A stretch of DNA of 64,000 bases from Actinacidiphila yeochonensis CN732 (GCF_000745345.1 NZ_JQNR01000005.1:2046001-2110000); one strand, 5' to 3'. Counted from the first letter of the stretch, positions 17,332 through 25,836 are shown. The notes: a model not told the origin generated them from the letters alone. Program-made: numbers and translations.

Positions 17332-18344
17332 TGAGCGAACCCGCCGTCATCCACAGCGCGGACGGTGCGGACCGCGCCGACCGCGCCGACCGCGCCGACC
17401 GCGCCGACCGCGCCGGCAAGGCCGTCCCCGCTCCGCTGCGCGTCCGCGGCTCCGGGTGGGCGATGGCCGCCGGGCTGGTCCGGACCGCCCGGCCGCGCCA
17501 GTGGGTCAAGAACGGGCTGGTGCTCGCCGCGCCCTTCGCCGCCGCCCGCCCGCTCGACGTCCACCAGGCGATACGCCTGGCCGCCGTGCTGCTGCTCTTC
17601 ACCGCCTGCTCGGCCGCCGTCTACCTGGTGAACGACGCCCGCGACGCCGAGGCCGACCGCGCGCACCCCGTCAAGTGCCACCGCCCCGTCGCCAGCGGGC
17701 AGGTGCCCCTCGGCGCGGCCTACGCCGCCGGGACCGTCCTCGCCCTGGCCGCCCCCACCATCGCGGCCCTGGTCTGCAACGGCGACACCGCCGCCCTGCT
17801 GACCGCCTACGTCGTCATGCAACTGGCCTACTGCGTGCGGCTCAAGCACATGCTCGTCGTCGACCTGGTGATCGTCACCACCGGCTTCCTGATGCGGGCG
17901 ATGGCCGGCGGGCTCGCGCTGGACATCACCCTCTCGCGCTGGTTCCTGATCACCTCCGGCTTCGGGGCGCTCTTCATGGTGGCCGCCAAGCGCTACTCGG
18001 AGCTGGTGCTGATGAGCGAGCGGGACGGCGAGGTCGGCGCCTCCCGTGCCCTGCTGGGCTCCTACACCGTCGGCTACCTGCGTTTCGTGTGGCAGCTCGC
18101 CGCGGGCGTGGCCATCCTCGGCTACTGCCTGTGGGCGCTGGAGAGCAGCGGCGCGGCGCACGGGACGCTGCCGTGGCGGCAGTTGTCGATGGTGCCGTTC
18201 ACCCTGTCGATACTGCGGTACGCCGTCTTCGCCGACGCCGGCACCGCCGGTGAGCCCGAGGACGTGGTGCTGCGGGACCGGCCGCTGCTGGTGATCGCCG
18301 TGGTCTGGGGCCTGCTGTACGTCCTCGCCGTGGCCGATTCGTGA
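17331..18344 (+). CDS. UbiA-family decaprenyl-phosphate phosphoribosyltransferase
   Basis: A 337-aa polytopic membrane prenyl transferase. The Asp-rich Mg/diphosphate motif is NDARDAEAD (residues 101-109), followed by HPVKCHRPVASGQ. About nine helices are visible. It resembles Rv3806c, which makes decaprenylphosphoryl-5-phosphoribose from PRPP. The N-terminus carries a DRA tripeptide repeated five times (9-bp units, 17370-17414) before the conserved RTARPRQWVKNGLVLAAP. It is coupled to the PAP2 gene (1-nt overlap) and the GtrA gene (GTGA overlap), so it lies in an operon. Confidence 0.9.
   Translation: MSEPAVIHSADGADRADRADRADRADRAGKAVPAPLRVRGSGWAMAAGLVRTARPRQWVKNGLVLAAPFAAARPLDVHQAIRLAAVLLLFTACSAAVYLVNDARDAEADRAHPVKCHRPVASGQVPLGAAYAAGTVLALAAPTIAALVCNGDTAALLTAYVVMQLAYCVRLKHMLVVDLVIVTTGFLMRAMAGGLALDITLSRWFLITSGFGALFMVAAKRYSELVLMSERDGEVGASRALLGSYTVGYLRFVWQLAAGVAILGYCLWALESSGAAHGTLPWRQLSMVPFTLSILRYAVFADAGTAGEPEDVVLRDRPLLVIAVVWGLLYVLAVADS
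17370..17414 (+). repeat. 9-bp tandem repeat, five copies
   Basis: Five copies of GACCGCGCC encoding DRA units in the UbiA N-terminus. Confidence 0.95.
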
Positions 18345-19111
18345 GGCCCGGGCGGGTCCGCGCCGGCCGACCCGCGGGGCCCGCCGGCCTGCGCCCGGGG
18401 CGGGTCGCGGGGCTCGGAGGGTCGCACCGGGGCCACTTGGGCCGGGTCGTGGGGTCCGGCCGGACGCGTCTGCTCGCGAGGACCGGCTGGCTGCCCCTGC
18501 TCGTGCCCCGGCTCGTGCGCGGCGGGACGGTCCGGGAGGCGGTCGGGTTCGCGCTGGCCGGTGCCGCCGCCTATGCGGCCGACCTCGCCGTCTTCATCTG
18601 GCTGCGCGGCGGCGCCGGGCTCGGCCCGATGACCGCGAAGGCGCTCTCCTTCCTGGCCGGGTGCGCCGTCGCGTACGCCGGCAACGCGCTGGGCACCTAC
18701 CGGGGCCGGACTCGCGGGAGCGGGCGGGCCCGCCGGTACGGGGCCTTCTTCGCGGTCAACCTCGCGGGCGCACTGGTGCAGTTGGCGTGCCTCGGCTTCT
18801 CCCACTACCTGCTGGGGCTGACCACGCCACGGGACGACGTCGTCTCGTGGGCCGGCGTCGGCATGGTGCTGGCCACGGTGCTGCGGTTCTGGGGGACGCG
18901 CACGCTGGTGTTCCGGGCGGCGGACTGCGTGGTGGTGGACGGTACGGCGGTGGATGCCATGGTGGTGGACGGTACGGCGGTGGACGGCATACCGGAGGCG
19001 GGCAGCGGGCCCCGGCCGGACGGGACCGCAGACCGCCCGGGAGACGGCGGCCGCCACGGGCCCGGCGTGCGCGGAACGGGGGAGGGTAGCCGCCCCACAT
19101 GGACTGGCTGA
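18341..19111 (+). CDS. GtrA family membrane protein
   Basis: A 256-aa protein. A basic N-terminus precedes a four-helix GtrA domain: REAVGFALAGAAAYAADLAVF, KALSFLAGCAVAYAGNALGTY, RYGAFFAVNLAGALVQLACL and a last helix ending VLRFWGTRTLVF (a family hallmark). GtrA proteins are thought to help move lipid-linked sugars across the membrane, and Rv3789 plays such a role near the mycobacterial DPA genes. The tail includes a 30-bp duplicated segment (VVDGTAVD twice, 18931-18990). The GTG start overlaps the UbiA stop. Confidence 0.85.
   Translation: MRPGRVRAGRPAGPAGLRPGRVAGLGGSHRGHLGRVVGSGRTRLLARTGWLPLLVPRLVRGGTVREAVGFALAGAAAYAADLAVFIWLRGGAGLGPMTAKALSFLAGCAVAYAGNALGTYRGRTRGSGRARRYGAFFAVNLAGALVQLACLGFSHYLLGLTTPRDDVVSWAGVGMVLATVLRFWGTRTLVFRAADCVVVDGTAVDAMVVDGTAVDGIPEAGSGPRPDGTADRPGDGGRHGPGVRGTGEGSRPTWTG
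18931..18990 (+). repeat. 30-bp tandem duplication in the GtrA tail
   Basis: Copies at 18931-18960 and 18961-18990 are identical except near the end of the second. Confidence 0.9.
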
Positions 19112-20385
19112 CCCGGCTGCCGCTGATCGGCCCGCTCGTCGCGCGGGTCCTGCGCACGCACGCCTGGCGGGCCTTCGCACACCTCCAGGACGTGCACTGG
19201 ACGCGGCTGGCCGCGGCCATGACGTTCACCAGCTTCGTGGCGCTCTTCCCGCTGCTCGCGGTGGTCGCGGCGGTCGGTGCCGCCACGCTCTCCGACAGCC
19301 AGCTGGACCGGCTGGAGCACAAGATCACCGAGCAGATCCCCGGCGTCGCCGACCAGATCGACATCAACGGCCTGGTGGCCAACGCCGGCACGATCGGCGT
19401 CATCGCCACCTTCGCGCTGCTCTTCACCGGCATCAGCTGGGTGGGCTCGCTGCGCGACTGCCTGCGCGCGGTCTGGCGCAAGGACGACGAGGAGCGCAAC
19501 CCGATCCTCGCCAAGCTCCTCGACGGCGAGGTGCTGCTCGGCCTCGGCGCCGCCGTCCTGGTCTCGCTCGGCTCCTCCGCCTTCGCCACCGCCGCCGTCA
19601 ACTGGACCGCCGACCGGGCCGGGCTGGACAACCACGGCTACGGGCGGGTGCTCCTCGAAGTCGTCGGCTACGCCCTGGCCGTGCTGGCCGACTTCCTCAT
19701 CCTGCTCTACCTGCTCACCCTGCTGCCCGGGGTGCATCCGCCGCGCCGGGCCGTGGTGGTGGCCTCGCTGATCGGCGCGGTCGGCTTCGAGGCGTTGAAG
19801 ATCGCCCTCAGCGGCTACCTGCGGGGCGTGGCCGGCAAGAACATCTACGGAGCTTTCGGTACGCCCATCGCCCTGCTGCTGTGGTTCAACTTCATGGCCA
19901 AGCTGCTGCTGTACTGCGCCGCCTGGACGGCGACGCAGCACGGCCCGGAGCAGGTCGCCGACCCGGCCGGACGGCAGCCCCCGGACGGTCAGCAGGCTGA
20001 GGGCGCGCGGGCTGAGGACACGCAGGCTGAGGACTCGCAGGCTAAGGACGCTCCGAGTCCTGCTCCGTCCGCTCCACCCGCTTCGTCTGCTTCGTCTGCT
20101 TCACCTGGGTCGCCTGATTCCGCTGCTTCGAGCGCTCCGAGCGGGACAGCCGGGGAGCACGACGGGAGCGCCGGGGGCCGGCCTGAGCGGGAACCTGGCC
20201 CGTCGGACCAGCCGAAGGACCGTCCGTCGGACCAGCCGTCGGACCAGCCGAAGGACCGTCGGTCGGACCGTCAGGACCGGCCGGGGCCTCCCGACCCTCC
20301 CGAGGACCCGCCGCGGGGACCGGCCGGCGCGCACCGCTGGCGGCCACCGCCTGCGGAAGCGGACGGCGACGCCGTACGACGATGA
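19099..20385 (+). CDS. YihY/virulence factor BrkB family membrane protein
   Basis: Residues 1-300 form the six-helix YihY/BrkB domain: WTRLAAAMTFTSFVALFPLL, IGVIATFALLFTGISWVGSL, LGLGAAVLVSLGSSAF, VVGYALAVLADFLILLYLL and the end IYGAFGTPIALLLWFNFMAKL. As sequenced, the frame continues through a Ser/Pro/Asp-rich tail to 20385, overlapping the convergent carboxypeptidase gene by 344 bp. That tail has poor GC3, with many T-ending codons. Adding one C to the C5 run at 19978-19982 gives a stop at 20000, which removes the overlap. The true end is therefore probably 20000. Role is unknown; the family is not an RNase despite old annotation. Confidence 0.85.
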   Translation: MDWLTRLPLIGPLVARVLRTHAWRAFAHLQDVHWTRLAAAMTFTSFVALFPLLAVVAAVGAATLSDSQLDRLEHKITEQIPGVADQIDINGLVANAGTIGVIATFALLFTGISWVGSLRDCLRAVWRKDDEERNPILAKLLDGEVLLGLGAAVLVSLGSSAFATAAVNWTADRAGLDNHGYGRVLLEVVGYALAVLADFLILLYLLTLLPGVHPPRRAVVVASLIGAVGFEALKIALSGYLRGVAGKNIYGAFGTPIALLLWFNFMAKLLLYCAAWTATQHGPEQVADPAGRQPPDGQQAEGARAEDTQAEDSQAKDAPSPAPSAPPASSASSASPGSPDSAASSAPSGTAGEHDGSAGGRPEREPGPSDQPKDRPSDQPSDQPKDRRSDRQDRPGPPDPPEDPPRGPAGAHRWRPPPAEADGDAVRR

Positions 20386-21646
20386 CCACCGCCGCCAGGA
20401 CCAGCAGCGTGCCGGCGGCGATCCCCGCCGCCGTCCACCGTCCGCGCGCGGCCGAACCGCTCGGCTGTGCCGCGACCGGCACAGCGCTCGGAGAGGCCGA
20501 GGCCGAGGCCGAGGCCGCGGCCGAAGAGGACGCGGACGCCGAGGGAGCCGGGCTCTTGGCGATCTTGCTCAGCGGCGGGACGAGGGTGCCCACGGGCTGA
20601 ACCGTCGGCGCGGCCTTGAACCCCCAGTCCAGCAGCGAGGCCGCTTCGCGGTAGACCCGGTTGTGCCCGGGGTCCGGGTGCATGACCGTCACCAGCAGGG
20701 TGCGGTCGCCGCGCTGGGCGACGCCCGTGTAGGTGGCGCCCGCGTTCGTCGTGTCGCCGTTCTTGACGCCGGCGATGCCCGAGTAGCGCTTCAGGTCGTA
20801 GTCGCCGGACAGCAGGCGGTCGGTGTTCTGGATCTGGAACGACGCGCGGGCCTTGGTCGGCTTGCCGTCCTTCCCCTTCTTGTAGTCGCCGGGGAACTGC
20901 GCGGTGACCGTCGAGCAGTACGCGCGGAAGTCCGCGTTCTGCAGGCCCTGGCGGGCGAAGAGGGTGAGGTCGTAGGCGCTGCTGGCCTGGCCGGGCTCGT
21001 CGTAGCCGTCGGGTGAGACGACGTGCGTGTCGTCGGCTTGGAGCTCGTGCGCCTCGGCGTTCATGCCGGCCACCGTGGCCGGCACGCCGCCGTTCATGGC
21101 GGACAGCACGTGCACCGCGTCGTTGCCGGAGCGCAGGAAGACGCCGAGCCACAGGTCGTGGACGGTGTAGGTGAGACCCGTCTCGATCCCGACCAGGCTG
21201 CTGCCCTCGCCCATGCCCGCCAGGTCCGAGGCCGCGACCTTGTGCACGGTGGACGAGGGCAGCTTCGGCATCACCGTGTCGGCCAGCAGCATCTTGAGGG
21301 TGCTGGCGGGAGCGAGCTTCCAGTGCGCGTTGTGCGAGGCCAGCACCTCGCCCGTCTCGGCGTCCGTGACGATCCAGGAACGGGCGGTCAGGTCCTTGGG
21401 CAGCGCGGGTATCCCGGCGGCGGTGTCCACCTGGGTGCCGGGCAGGCCCAGCCGGTCACCGCCCACAGTGGACATGCTGGCGGGCGGCACGGGCTTCTTG
21501 CTGGCTGCGGGCTCGGCGGGCGCGGCCTGCGCGCTGCCGGCCATGGCGGTGGCGCCGAGCAGCAGCGCGGAGGCCAGAGCGGCGGCGGTGGTCGGGAGGA
21601 GCCGGCGGCCCCGGGCGGTCGGGGCTGAAGTCGCGGTCTTGGACAC
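20042..21646 (-). CDS. D-alanyl-D-alanine carboxypeptidase (peptidase S11, PBP5-like)
   Basis: A 534-aa exported enzyme trimming the terminal D-Ala of peptidoglycan pentapeptides. A signal peptide (LLPTTAAALASALLLGATAMAGSAQA region) is followed by the catalytic domain with SxxK in APASTLKMLLAD, SxN in RSGNDAV, and KNG in IAGVKNGDTTNAG where most relatives have KTG. A Ser/Ala-rich linker leads to one transmembrane helix (GIAAGTLLVLAAVVIVVRRRR) and a Pro/Gly then basic cytoplasmic tail. GTG 21646 (VSKTATSAP) gives a normal signal peptide; the frame stays open upstream, but that part is not convincing. Confidence 0.93.
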   Translation of the reverse strand: MSKTATSAPTARGRRLLPTTAAALASALLLGATAMAGSAQAAPAEPAASKKPVPPASMSTVGGDRLGLPGTQVDTAAGIPALPKDLTARSWIVTDAETGEVLASHNAHWKLAPASTLKMLLADTVMPKLPSSTVHKVAASDLAGMGEGSSLVGIETGLTYTVHDLWLGVFLRSGNDAVHVLSAMNGGVPATVAGMNAEAHELQADDTHVVSPDGYDEPGQASSAYDLTLFARQGLQNADFRAYCSTVTAQFPGDYKKGKDGKPTKARASFQIQNTDRLLSGDYDLKRYSGIAGVKNGDTTNAGATYTGVAQRGDRTLLVTVMHPDPGHNRVYREAASLLDWGFKAAPTVQPVGTLVPPLSKIAKSPAPSASASSSAAASASASASPSAVPVAAQPSGSAARGRWTAAGIAAGTLLVLAAVVIVVRRRRPLPQAVAASGARRPVPAAGPREGREAPAGPDGPTDGPSAGPTAGPTDGPSAGPTGQVPAQAGPRRSRRAPRLSRSERSKQRNQATQVKQTKQTKRVERTEQDSERP

Positions 21647-21827
21647 CCGGCGACCGTATCGGGCCGCGACCGCCCGCCGCGCCCCCGGAGCCGCGCGCCC
21701 CGGCGTGACCCTGCGCACGTCCCACACCCCTCCCTGGGCCCGCACGCCCCTTCCGAGCCCGCCTCGGGGCCCGCCCGGGCTCGCCCCGCCGCCGGAGCCC
21801 GCCGCGGGTCCGCCCATACTGGTACGT

Positions 21828-22133
21828 ATGAAGCTCAGCCGGCGGGTGTCGTGGTTCCTGGTCGCCTTCGGGGTGTGGTCGTGGATCGTCTGGACCACCT
21901 TCGTGAAGAACCTGTGGAAGGACGCGAGCGGTCTCGCCTTCACCAACGGCGACCACTCCCACCCGACCGCGTACTTCTGGATCCACCTCACCCTCGCGAT
22001 CGTCTCCACGATCCTCGGCACGGCCATCGGCGTCCTCGGCATCCGCGGCCTCCTCGCCCTGCGCCGCGGGACGACGACGGGAGACCGCCCCGCGGCGGAG
22101 CAGCCGGCCGAGGACAACGCGGCGGTGCGCTGA
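21828..22133 (+). CDS. SCO4848 family membrane protein
   Basis: A 101-aa protein with two hydrophobic helices, RVSWFLVAFGVWSWIVWTTF and FWIHLTLAIVSTILGTAIGV, and a polar tail. Size, sequence and position beside the carboxypeptidase match the small actinobacterial family named after SCO4848. Function is unknown. CATACT at 21814-21819 lies a few bases before the ATG with no ribosome-binding site, so translation may be nearly leaderless. Confidence 0.85.
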   Translation: MKLSRRVSWFLVAFGVWSWIVWTTFVKNLWKDASGLAFTNGDHSHPTAYFWIHLTLAIVSTILGTAIGVLGIRGLLALRRGTTTGDRPAAEQPAEDNAAVR

Positions 22134-22176
22134 GCGGCTGCGGGCGTGTAGCGCGCGCCCGCTTGGCCTCAGGGAG

Positions 22177-22650
22177 TCAGGCGTACGAGGACAGCAGTCC
22201 GTCAAGCGTCCAGACCGTCGCCGCCACGCCGGAAGTGCGAGCCAGATAGCGGTCTCGTTCGATCAGGATGTTCAGGTCTCCGCACCCGAGCCTGTTGCAG
22301 GCGTGCTCGACCAGCGTGCTTCCGGTTCGTCCCCCGGCGAGCAGTGCTTGCAGGTGCGCGCCGTCCCACTCCACCTCGTTGAGTGCCCAGGGAGCGTCAC
22401 CCTGTACGACCGCGCGCAGCATCGCGGCGAAGAGCTCGGCGCAGTCCTTCCGCTGCCGGCCGTCGGCGAGCTGGGCGATGTGGTTGCCGGTCTCGATGAT
22501 CGCGGTCACCGGGAGAAGCAGGTCGCAGTCACGGGCCCGCGTCTTTGCCTGGTACTCCTTGACCACCTGATCGCGGTCCTGGCACTTGCCCGGAATCCCG
22601 AGCAGATTGCAGAGAATGGACGTGTCGACGAACTCGACCCTACGAGCCAC
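22177..22650 (-). CDS. PIN-domain-like protein (partner of AAA ATPase)
   Basis: A 157-aa protein with PIN nuclease acidic positions: D9 (VEFVDTSIL), E53 (AIIETGNH), D125 (GCGDLNILI) and D150 (VWTLDG). PIN domains are Mg-dependent RNases, often toxins. The gene begins 3 nt after the stop of the upstream AAA ATPase gene, so the two are almost certainly one operon. It has more A/T-ending codons than its neighbours, suggesting transfer. It is not an ordinary VapBC because no small antitoxin gene is adjacent. Confidence 0.75.
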   Translation of the reverse strand: MARRVEFVDTSILCNLLGIPGKCQDRDQVVKEYQAKTRARDCDLLLPVTAIIETGNHIAQLADGRQRKDCAELFAAMLRAVVQGDAPWALNEVEWDGAHLQALLAGGRTGSTLVEHACNRLGCGDLNILIERDRYLARTSGVAATVWTLDGLLSSYA

Positions 22651-22653
22651 GCG

Positions 22654-23967
22654 TCACCCGATTCCCAGAAGCCGGTCGAACTCGGAGTAGTCGCGCTCGG
22701 GACGCGGCCGGGTGTCGAGACGCCCCTGCGTGACGACTTCGCCGAGCGACCCGGCCGCCATGGCCGCCGGGTAGCCGTCGAGTTCGGTGAGCCGGGCGAG
22801 CCGGCTCGTGCCCGTGTCGGAATCCCGCCAGCAGACCACGACGCCGTCGTGGTCCGCGGCATCGAGGGCGGAGAGCAGCGCCGGGCTGTGGGTGGTGATG
22901 AGCACCTGGGTGCTGTTCTCCGCCGCGGCCTGGCGGACCAGCCCGAGCACTTCGGACGCCTGCGAGGGATGAAGCCCGTTCTCCAGCTCCTCGACCACCA
23001 GCATCAGTGACCGTTCGTCCTGCTCGGCGTTGGTGGGTCCGAGATCGAGGCCCCGGCCGCCGGTGAGCAGCGAGGTGGTGATGGCCAGGAAGCGGAGCAT
23101 CCCGTCACTCATCTCCCGTGCCGGGGTGAGGCCGAGTGGACCCTCGTTGAGCGCGATCATGACGTCACCCAACTCGGACCGGGTGACCGCCAGCGTCTCG
23201 ATCTCGTGGTCGGCGAGGCCGCGCAGCAACTCCACCAGGCGCCGGAAGAGCGGATCGTTCGTGCGTTCGATGTTTCCCACCGCGGCGGAAAGGTTCTCGG
23301 CGGTGCGGCGCAGGTTGCTGTCCCGTGAGGGAACGTACTGGCGCATGAGGTGGGGGACGGGGTCGAGGTGGAAGACACCTTCCAGCGTGGCGATCATCGT
23401 CTCGGCGCACCAGACACTGTCCTTGCCGCCCTCGGTCTCCGGCGTCACCCGTAGGGGCAGCTGGGAAGTGAGGAGACGGGACCCGCGAAACCGTACGTTC
23501 GGGTCCCGGCCCTTCTTCCCGTTGTGCCACGTCGCCCACAGGTCACCGACGTGGGTGTTGGCCTCTCCGCTGACGAGGACGTCGTGTTGAAGCCCTTTAC
23601 GCGTCGGTCCGGTGAGCCGTTCCTCGATGATCTGCACCTCTGGCTCGACCTGGACGGTCAGGTCCAGGCTGATCGGCCCCCGCTTCGTCCGCACACTGCA
23701 CCCCAGCGAGAAGCGGTCGGAGCCGTGCGGGACGCATCCCGCCAGGCCGCCGCGCACAGCGCCTTCGGGGCCCCGCCGGCTTTCCAGCGCCTCGGCGATG
23801 TCCTCACCCCGGGCGAGCCGGGACAGCACTTCCAGGCCGTCGAGCGCGTTGGACTTCCCACTGCTGTTGCGCCCGATGAGGGTGGTCAACGGAGCGAGGG
23901 GGAGTACCTGGTCGCGGAAGCTCTTGAACGCGGTCAGCCGCAGCTCTTCGATGCCCTGGGCAGTCAC
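22654..23967 (-). CDS. AAA family ATPase (OLD/RecF-like, no TOPRIM domain)
   Basis: A 437-aa ABC/SMC-type ATPase. Numbered from GTG 23967: Walker A GRNSSGKS at 32-39, ABC-like signature MSDGMLRFL at 286-293, Walker B LMLVVEELENGL at 321-332 with catalytic Glu 326/327, and the switch His in LITTHSP at 360. The C-terminus has no TOPRIM nuclease domain, unlike full OLD proteins. GTG 23967 fits the conserved opening (QGIEELRLTAFKSF). ATG 23994 would directly abut the stop of the upstream regulator remnant. It is paired with a PIN-domain gene. Confidence 0.85.
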   Translation of the reverse strand: MTAQGIEELRLTAFKSFRDQVLPLAPLTTLIGRNSSGKSNALDGLEVLSRLARGEDIAEALESRRGPEGAVRGGLAGCVPHGSDRFSLGCSVRTKRGPISLDLTVQVEPEVQIIEERLTGPTRKGLQHDVLVSGEANTHVGDLWATWHNGKKGRDPNVRFRGSRLLTSQLPLRVTPETEGGKDSVWCAETMIATLEGVFHLDPVPHLMRQYVPSRDSNLRRTAENLSAAVGNIERTNDPLFRRLVELLRGLADHEIETLAVTRSELGDVMIALNEGPLGLTPAREMSDGMLRFLAITTSLLTGGRGLDLGPTNAEQDERSLMLVVEELENGLHPSQASEVLGLVRQAAAENSTQVLITTHSPALLSALDAADHDGVVVCWRDSDTGTSRLARLTELDGYPAAMAAGSLGEVVTQGRLDTRPRPERDYSEFDRLLGIG

Positions 23968-23994
23968 ATCGCCCAAGCTACCCCAGGCCGTCAT

Positions 23995-24586
23995 TCAGGC
24001 GGCTTGCAGCGGGTCGGGGCCGGTCGCCCGGCGGCAGTCGGAGCAGCGGGCTGTGGGGTCGTGGGTGCGGAAAGCGCGGTCGCAGCTGTCGCAGGTGTGG
24101 AGGGGCGCGGGTCGCTCCGGGGACGGGGGAGCGGGAGGCAGCGGGGGTGGGAGGAGGACGGCGAGGCGGTGGGCCAGGAGGCGGCCCGGGTGGTGGATCG
24201 GGGTGGCCGGGAGGCCCGCAGTCAGGGTGGCGGGTGACCTGCTCCGGGGTCGCTCCGCGCTCCAGCCACGTGGTCACTGCGGGGACGAGTACCGCGATGT
24301 CGCGTCCGGGCAGCAGCAGGCGGGGATCGGCCAGCCGCAGGCGCGCGAGCAGGTCGGCGGCCGGTCCGGTCGTCGGTCCGGCCACCGGTCCGGCTGCCCG
24401 TCCGGTCGTTGCTCCGGTCATCGGTCCGGTCGTCGGTCCTGTGGAAGGTCCCGCCGAGGGTTTCGCCGAAGGGACCGGACTGGTGGACCCGTTCCGGCCC
24501 GACGCGGGGTGCCCGGACGCGCGGAGCGGCCGTACGGGCTCGGGTGCGGCACGGCGCGAGCCCGATCCGCCACCGTCCGGCGGCAT
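23995..24586 (-). pseudogene. Truncated, frameshifted helix-turn-helix regulator (C-terminal part)
   Basis: The C-terminal half of a common Streptomyces regulator family is recognisable: LLPGRDIAVLVPAVTTWLERG, then, after a frameshift, PATPIHHPGRLLAHRLAVLL and a Cys-rich end CDSCDRAF...CSDCRR. Removing one base from the GGG at 24225-24227 restores the frame to a TGA at 23995-23997. The N-terminal winged HTH usual for the family is missing, replaced by a Pro/Thr/Gly-rich stretch (TGPTTGPMTG type) with no HTH upstream. I read it as a decayed gene; the frame error could also be technical. Confidence 0.55.
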
Positions 24587-24614
24587 GGTGCCGAGGTCTG
24601 GGGGTCCCTTCGAG

Positions 24615-24757
24615 TCGTCGCGGAGTCCGTGGCCGACGGCAGGACCACCGAGTACGTCGCGAGTACGTTCGTCGACGCCCTCATCCTGTCCGGGATGCGC
24701 TACCCGTTCCCGCCCGGGCGGTTCCTCACCTGGTCCAAGCGGAACGGCCTGCTCTGA
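24615..24757 (+). pseudogene. Orphan coding-like fragment
   Basis: This plus-strand frame ends at TGA 24757. It has natural composition and nearly perfect GC3 over ~45 codons (DGRTTEYVASTFVDALILSG ... FLTWSKRNGLL) but no clear start; upstream it becomes Arg-rich. It sits where the N-terminal HTH of the opposite-strand regulator should be. It may be the 3' end of a gene brought in by a deletion or insertion. No family recognised. Confidence 0.3.
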
Positions 24758-24974
24758 CCGCGCCGACATCGCTGGAAGGGGAGTCGAGAGCTGGTCCGAG
24801 CGGAACGGTCCGACGGCGGGCGCTCCGTCATCGGCTGGGACTGCCGGGTAGCGGGGGCGCACCCCCAGGCGGCTCGCGTCCTTGACGACGCCACGGCGGA
24901 CCTGCCCCCTGGCTCGTGGAGCGCGCGGGTCAGGCTTCGCGGGTGAGAGGAGGGCCTTCGCGGATACGCGGGCT

Positions 24975-25826
24975 TCAGCTTCGCCGGCTGCGTTTCTTCG
25001 CGGCCTTCTCCTCTTCCTCCGCCCCCGCTTCTGCCTCCGGTGCCGTTCCCGGTGCCGGGTGGGACGGGAGCTTGGTGCTGCCGATGGTGGGGAGGACGAA
25101 GTCCTGGATGAGGGACTTGGCCTCGCGGACCATGGGGCGGAAGGGCCGGTAGCGGGAGAGGGTGATGAGCCGGGCCACGAACGGGGTCGAGCGGCGGACG
25201 AACTCGCGGGTGCGGGCGGTGTCCTCGGTGCGGTCGAAGACCCAGTACAGGACGACGACCATGAGGTGCAGCCAGAGCAGGTCCGGCAGCAGGCGGGCGA
25301 GTTCGGCGTCGAGCTTGGGGGCCAGGTCGGAGCCGGCCAGGACGTCGTGGAAGAGGGCGACGGCGGTCTCGCGGGCCGGGTGGGACTCGTTGGAGAACGG
25401 GCTCAGCGAGCTGTCCGGGTCGGCGGCCGTGCGGAAGAACTGCGCGGCGAACCCGTGGTAGTCCGCCGCGCAGTCCAGCCACGAGACCAGGGCGGTCTCC
25501 AGCCTCTGGGCGAAGTCCCGTTCCCCCTCCATACGGGACGCCGCGTCCGCCGCGTGGGCGTGGGTCATCTGGTCGTAGAACCCCTGGATCAGGAATTCCT
25601 TCGACTCGAAGTAGTAGTAGGCGTTGCCGACCGAGACCCCGGCCTCCTGGGCGATGGCCCGCATGGTCGTCTTGTCGTATCCGCGCTCCCGGAACAGCCG
25701 CATGGCGGTGTCCAGGATCAGGGTCCGGGTCTGCTCGCTCTTGCCGGTCTTCGGGCGGGCCCGGCCCCCCGGCAGCTCCCCGGCTGCGGGGGCGGCGGGG
25801 GCGGTTCGGTCGGTCTTGTCCTCCAC
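24975..25826 (-). CDS. TetR/AcrR family transcriptional regulator
   Basis: A 283-aa protein. The N-terminal HTH reads TRTLILDTAMRLFRERGYDKTTMRAIAQEAGVSVGNAYYYFESKE in outline (residues ~33-78). A long helical ligand domain follows (FRTAADPDSSLSPFSNESHPARE, DLLWLHLMVVVLYWVFD) and an acidic-then-basic tail ends KKRSRRS. It is the last gene of an apparent three-gene operon with the DCC and membrane proteins. The paired TTGAAC-N2-GTTCAA palindromes upstream of that operon are candidate autoregulatory operators. Confidence 0.9.
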   Translation of the reverse strand: MEDKTDRTAPAAPAAGELPGGRARPKTGKSEQTRTLILDTAMRLFRERGYDKTTMRAIAQEAGVSVGNAYYYFESKEFLIQGFYDQMTHAHAADAASRMEGERDFAQRLETALVSWLDCAADYHGFAAQFFRTAADPDSSLSPFSNESHPARETAVALFHDVLAGSDLAPKLDAELARLLPDLLWLHLMVVVLYWVFDRTEDTARTREFVRRSTPFVARLITLSRYRPFRPMVREAKSLIQDFVLPTIGSTKLPSHPAPGTAPEAEAGAEEEEKAAKKRSRRS

Positions 25827-25836
25827 CCGGGTGAGC

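Noticed and set aside
22177..22650. Ordinary VapC toxin
   Set aside because: No small antitoxin gene beside it; its operon partner is a 437-aa ATPase.
24700..25482. 260-aa minus-strand ORF
   Set aside because: Out-of-frame shadow of the TetR gene.
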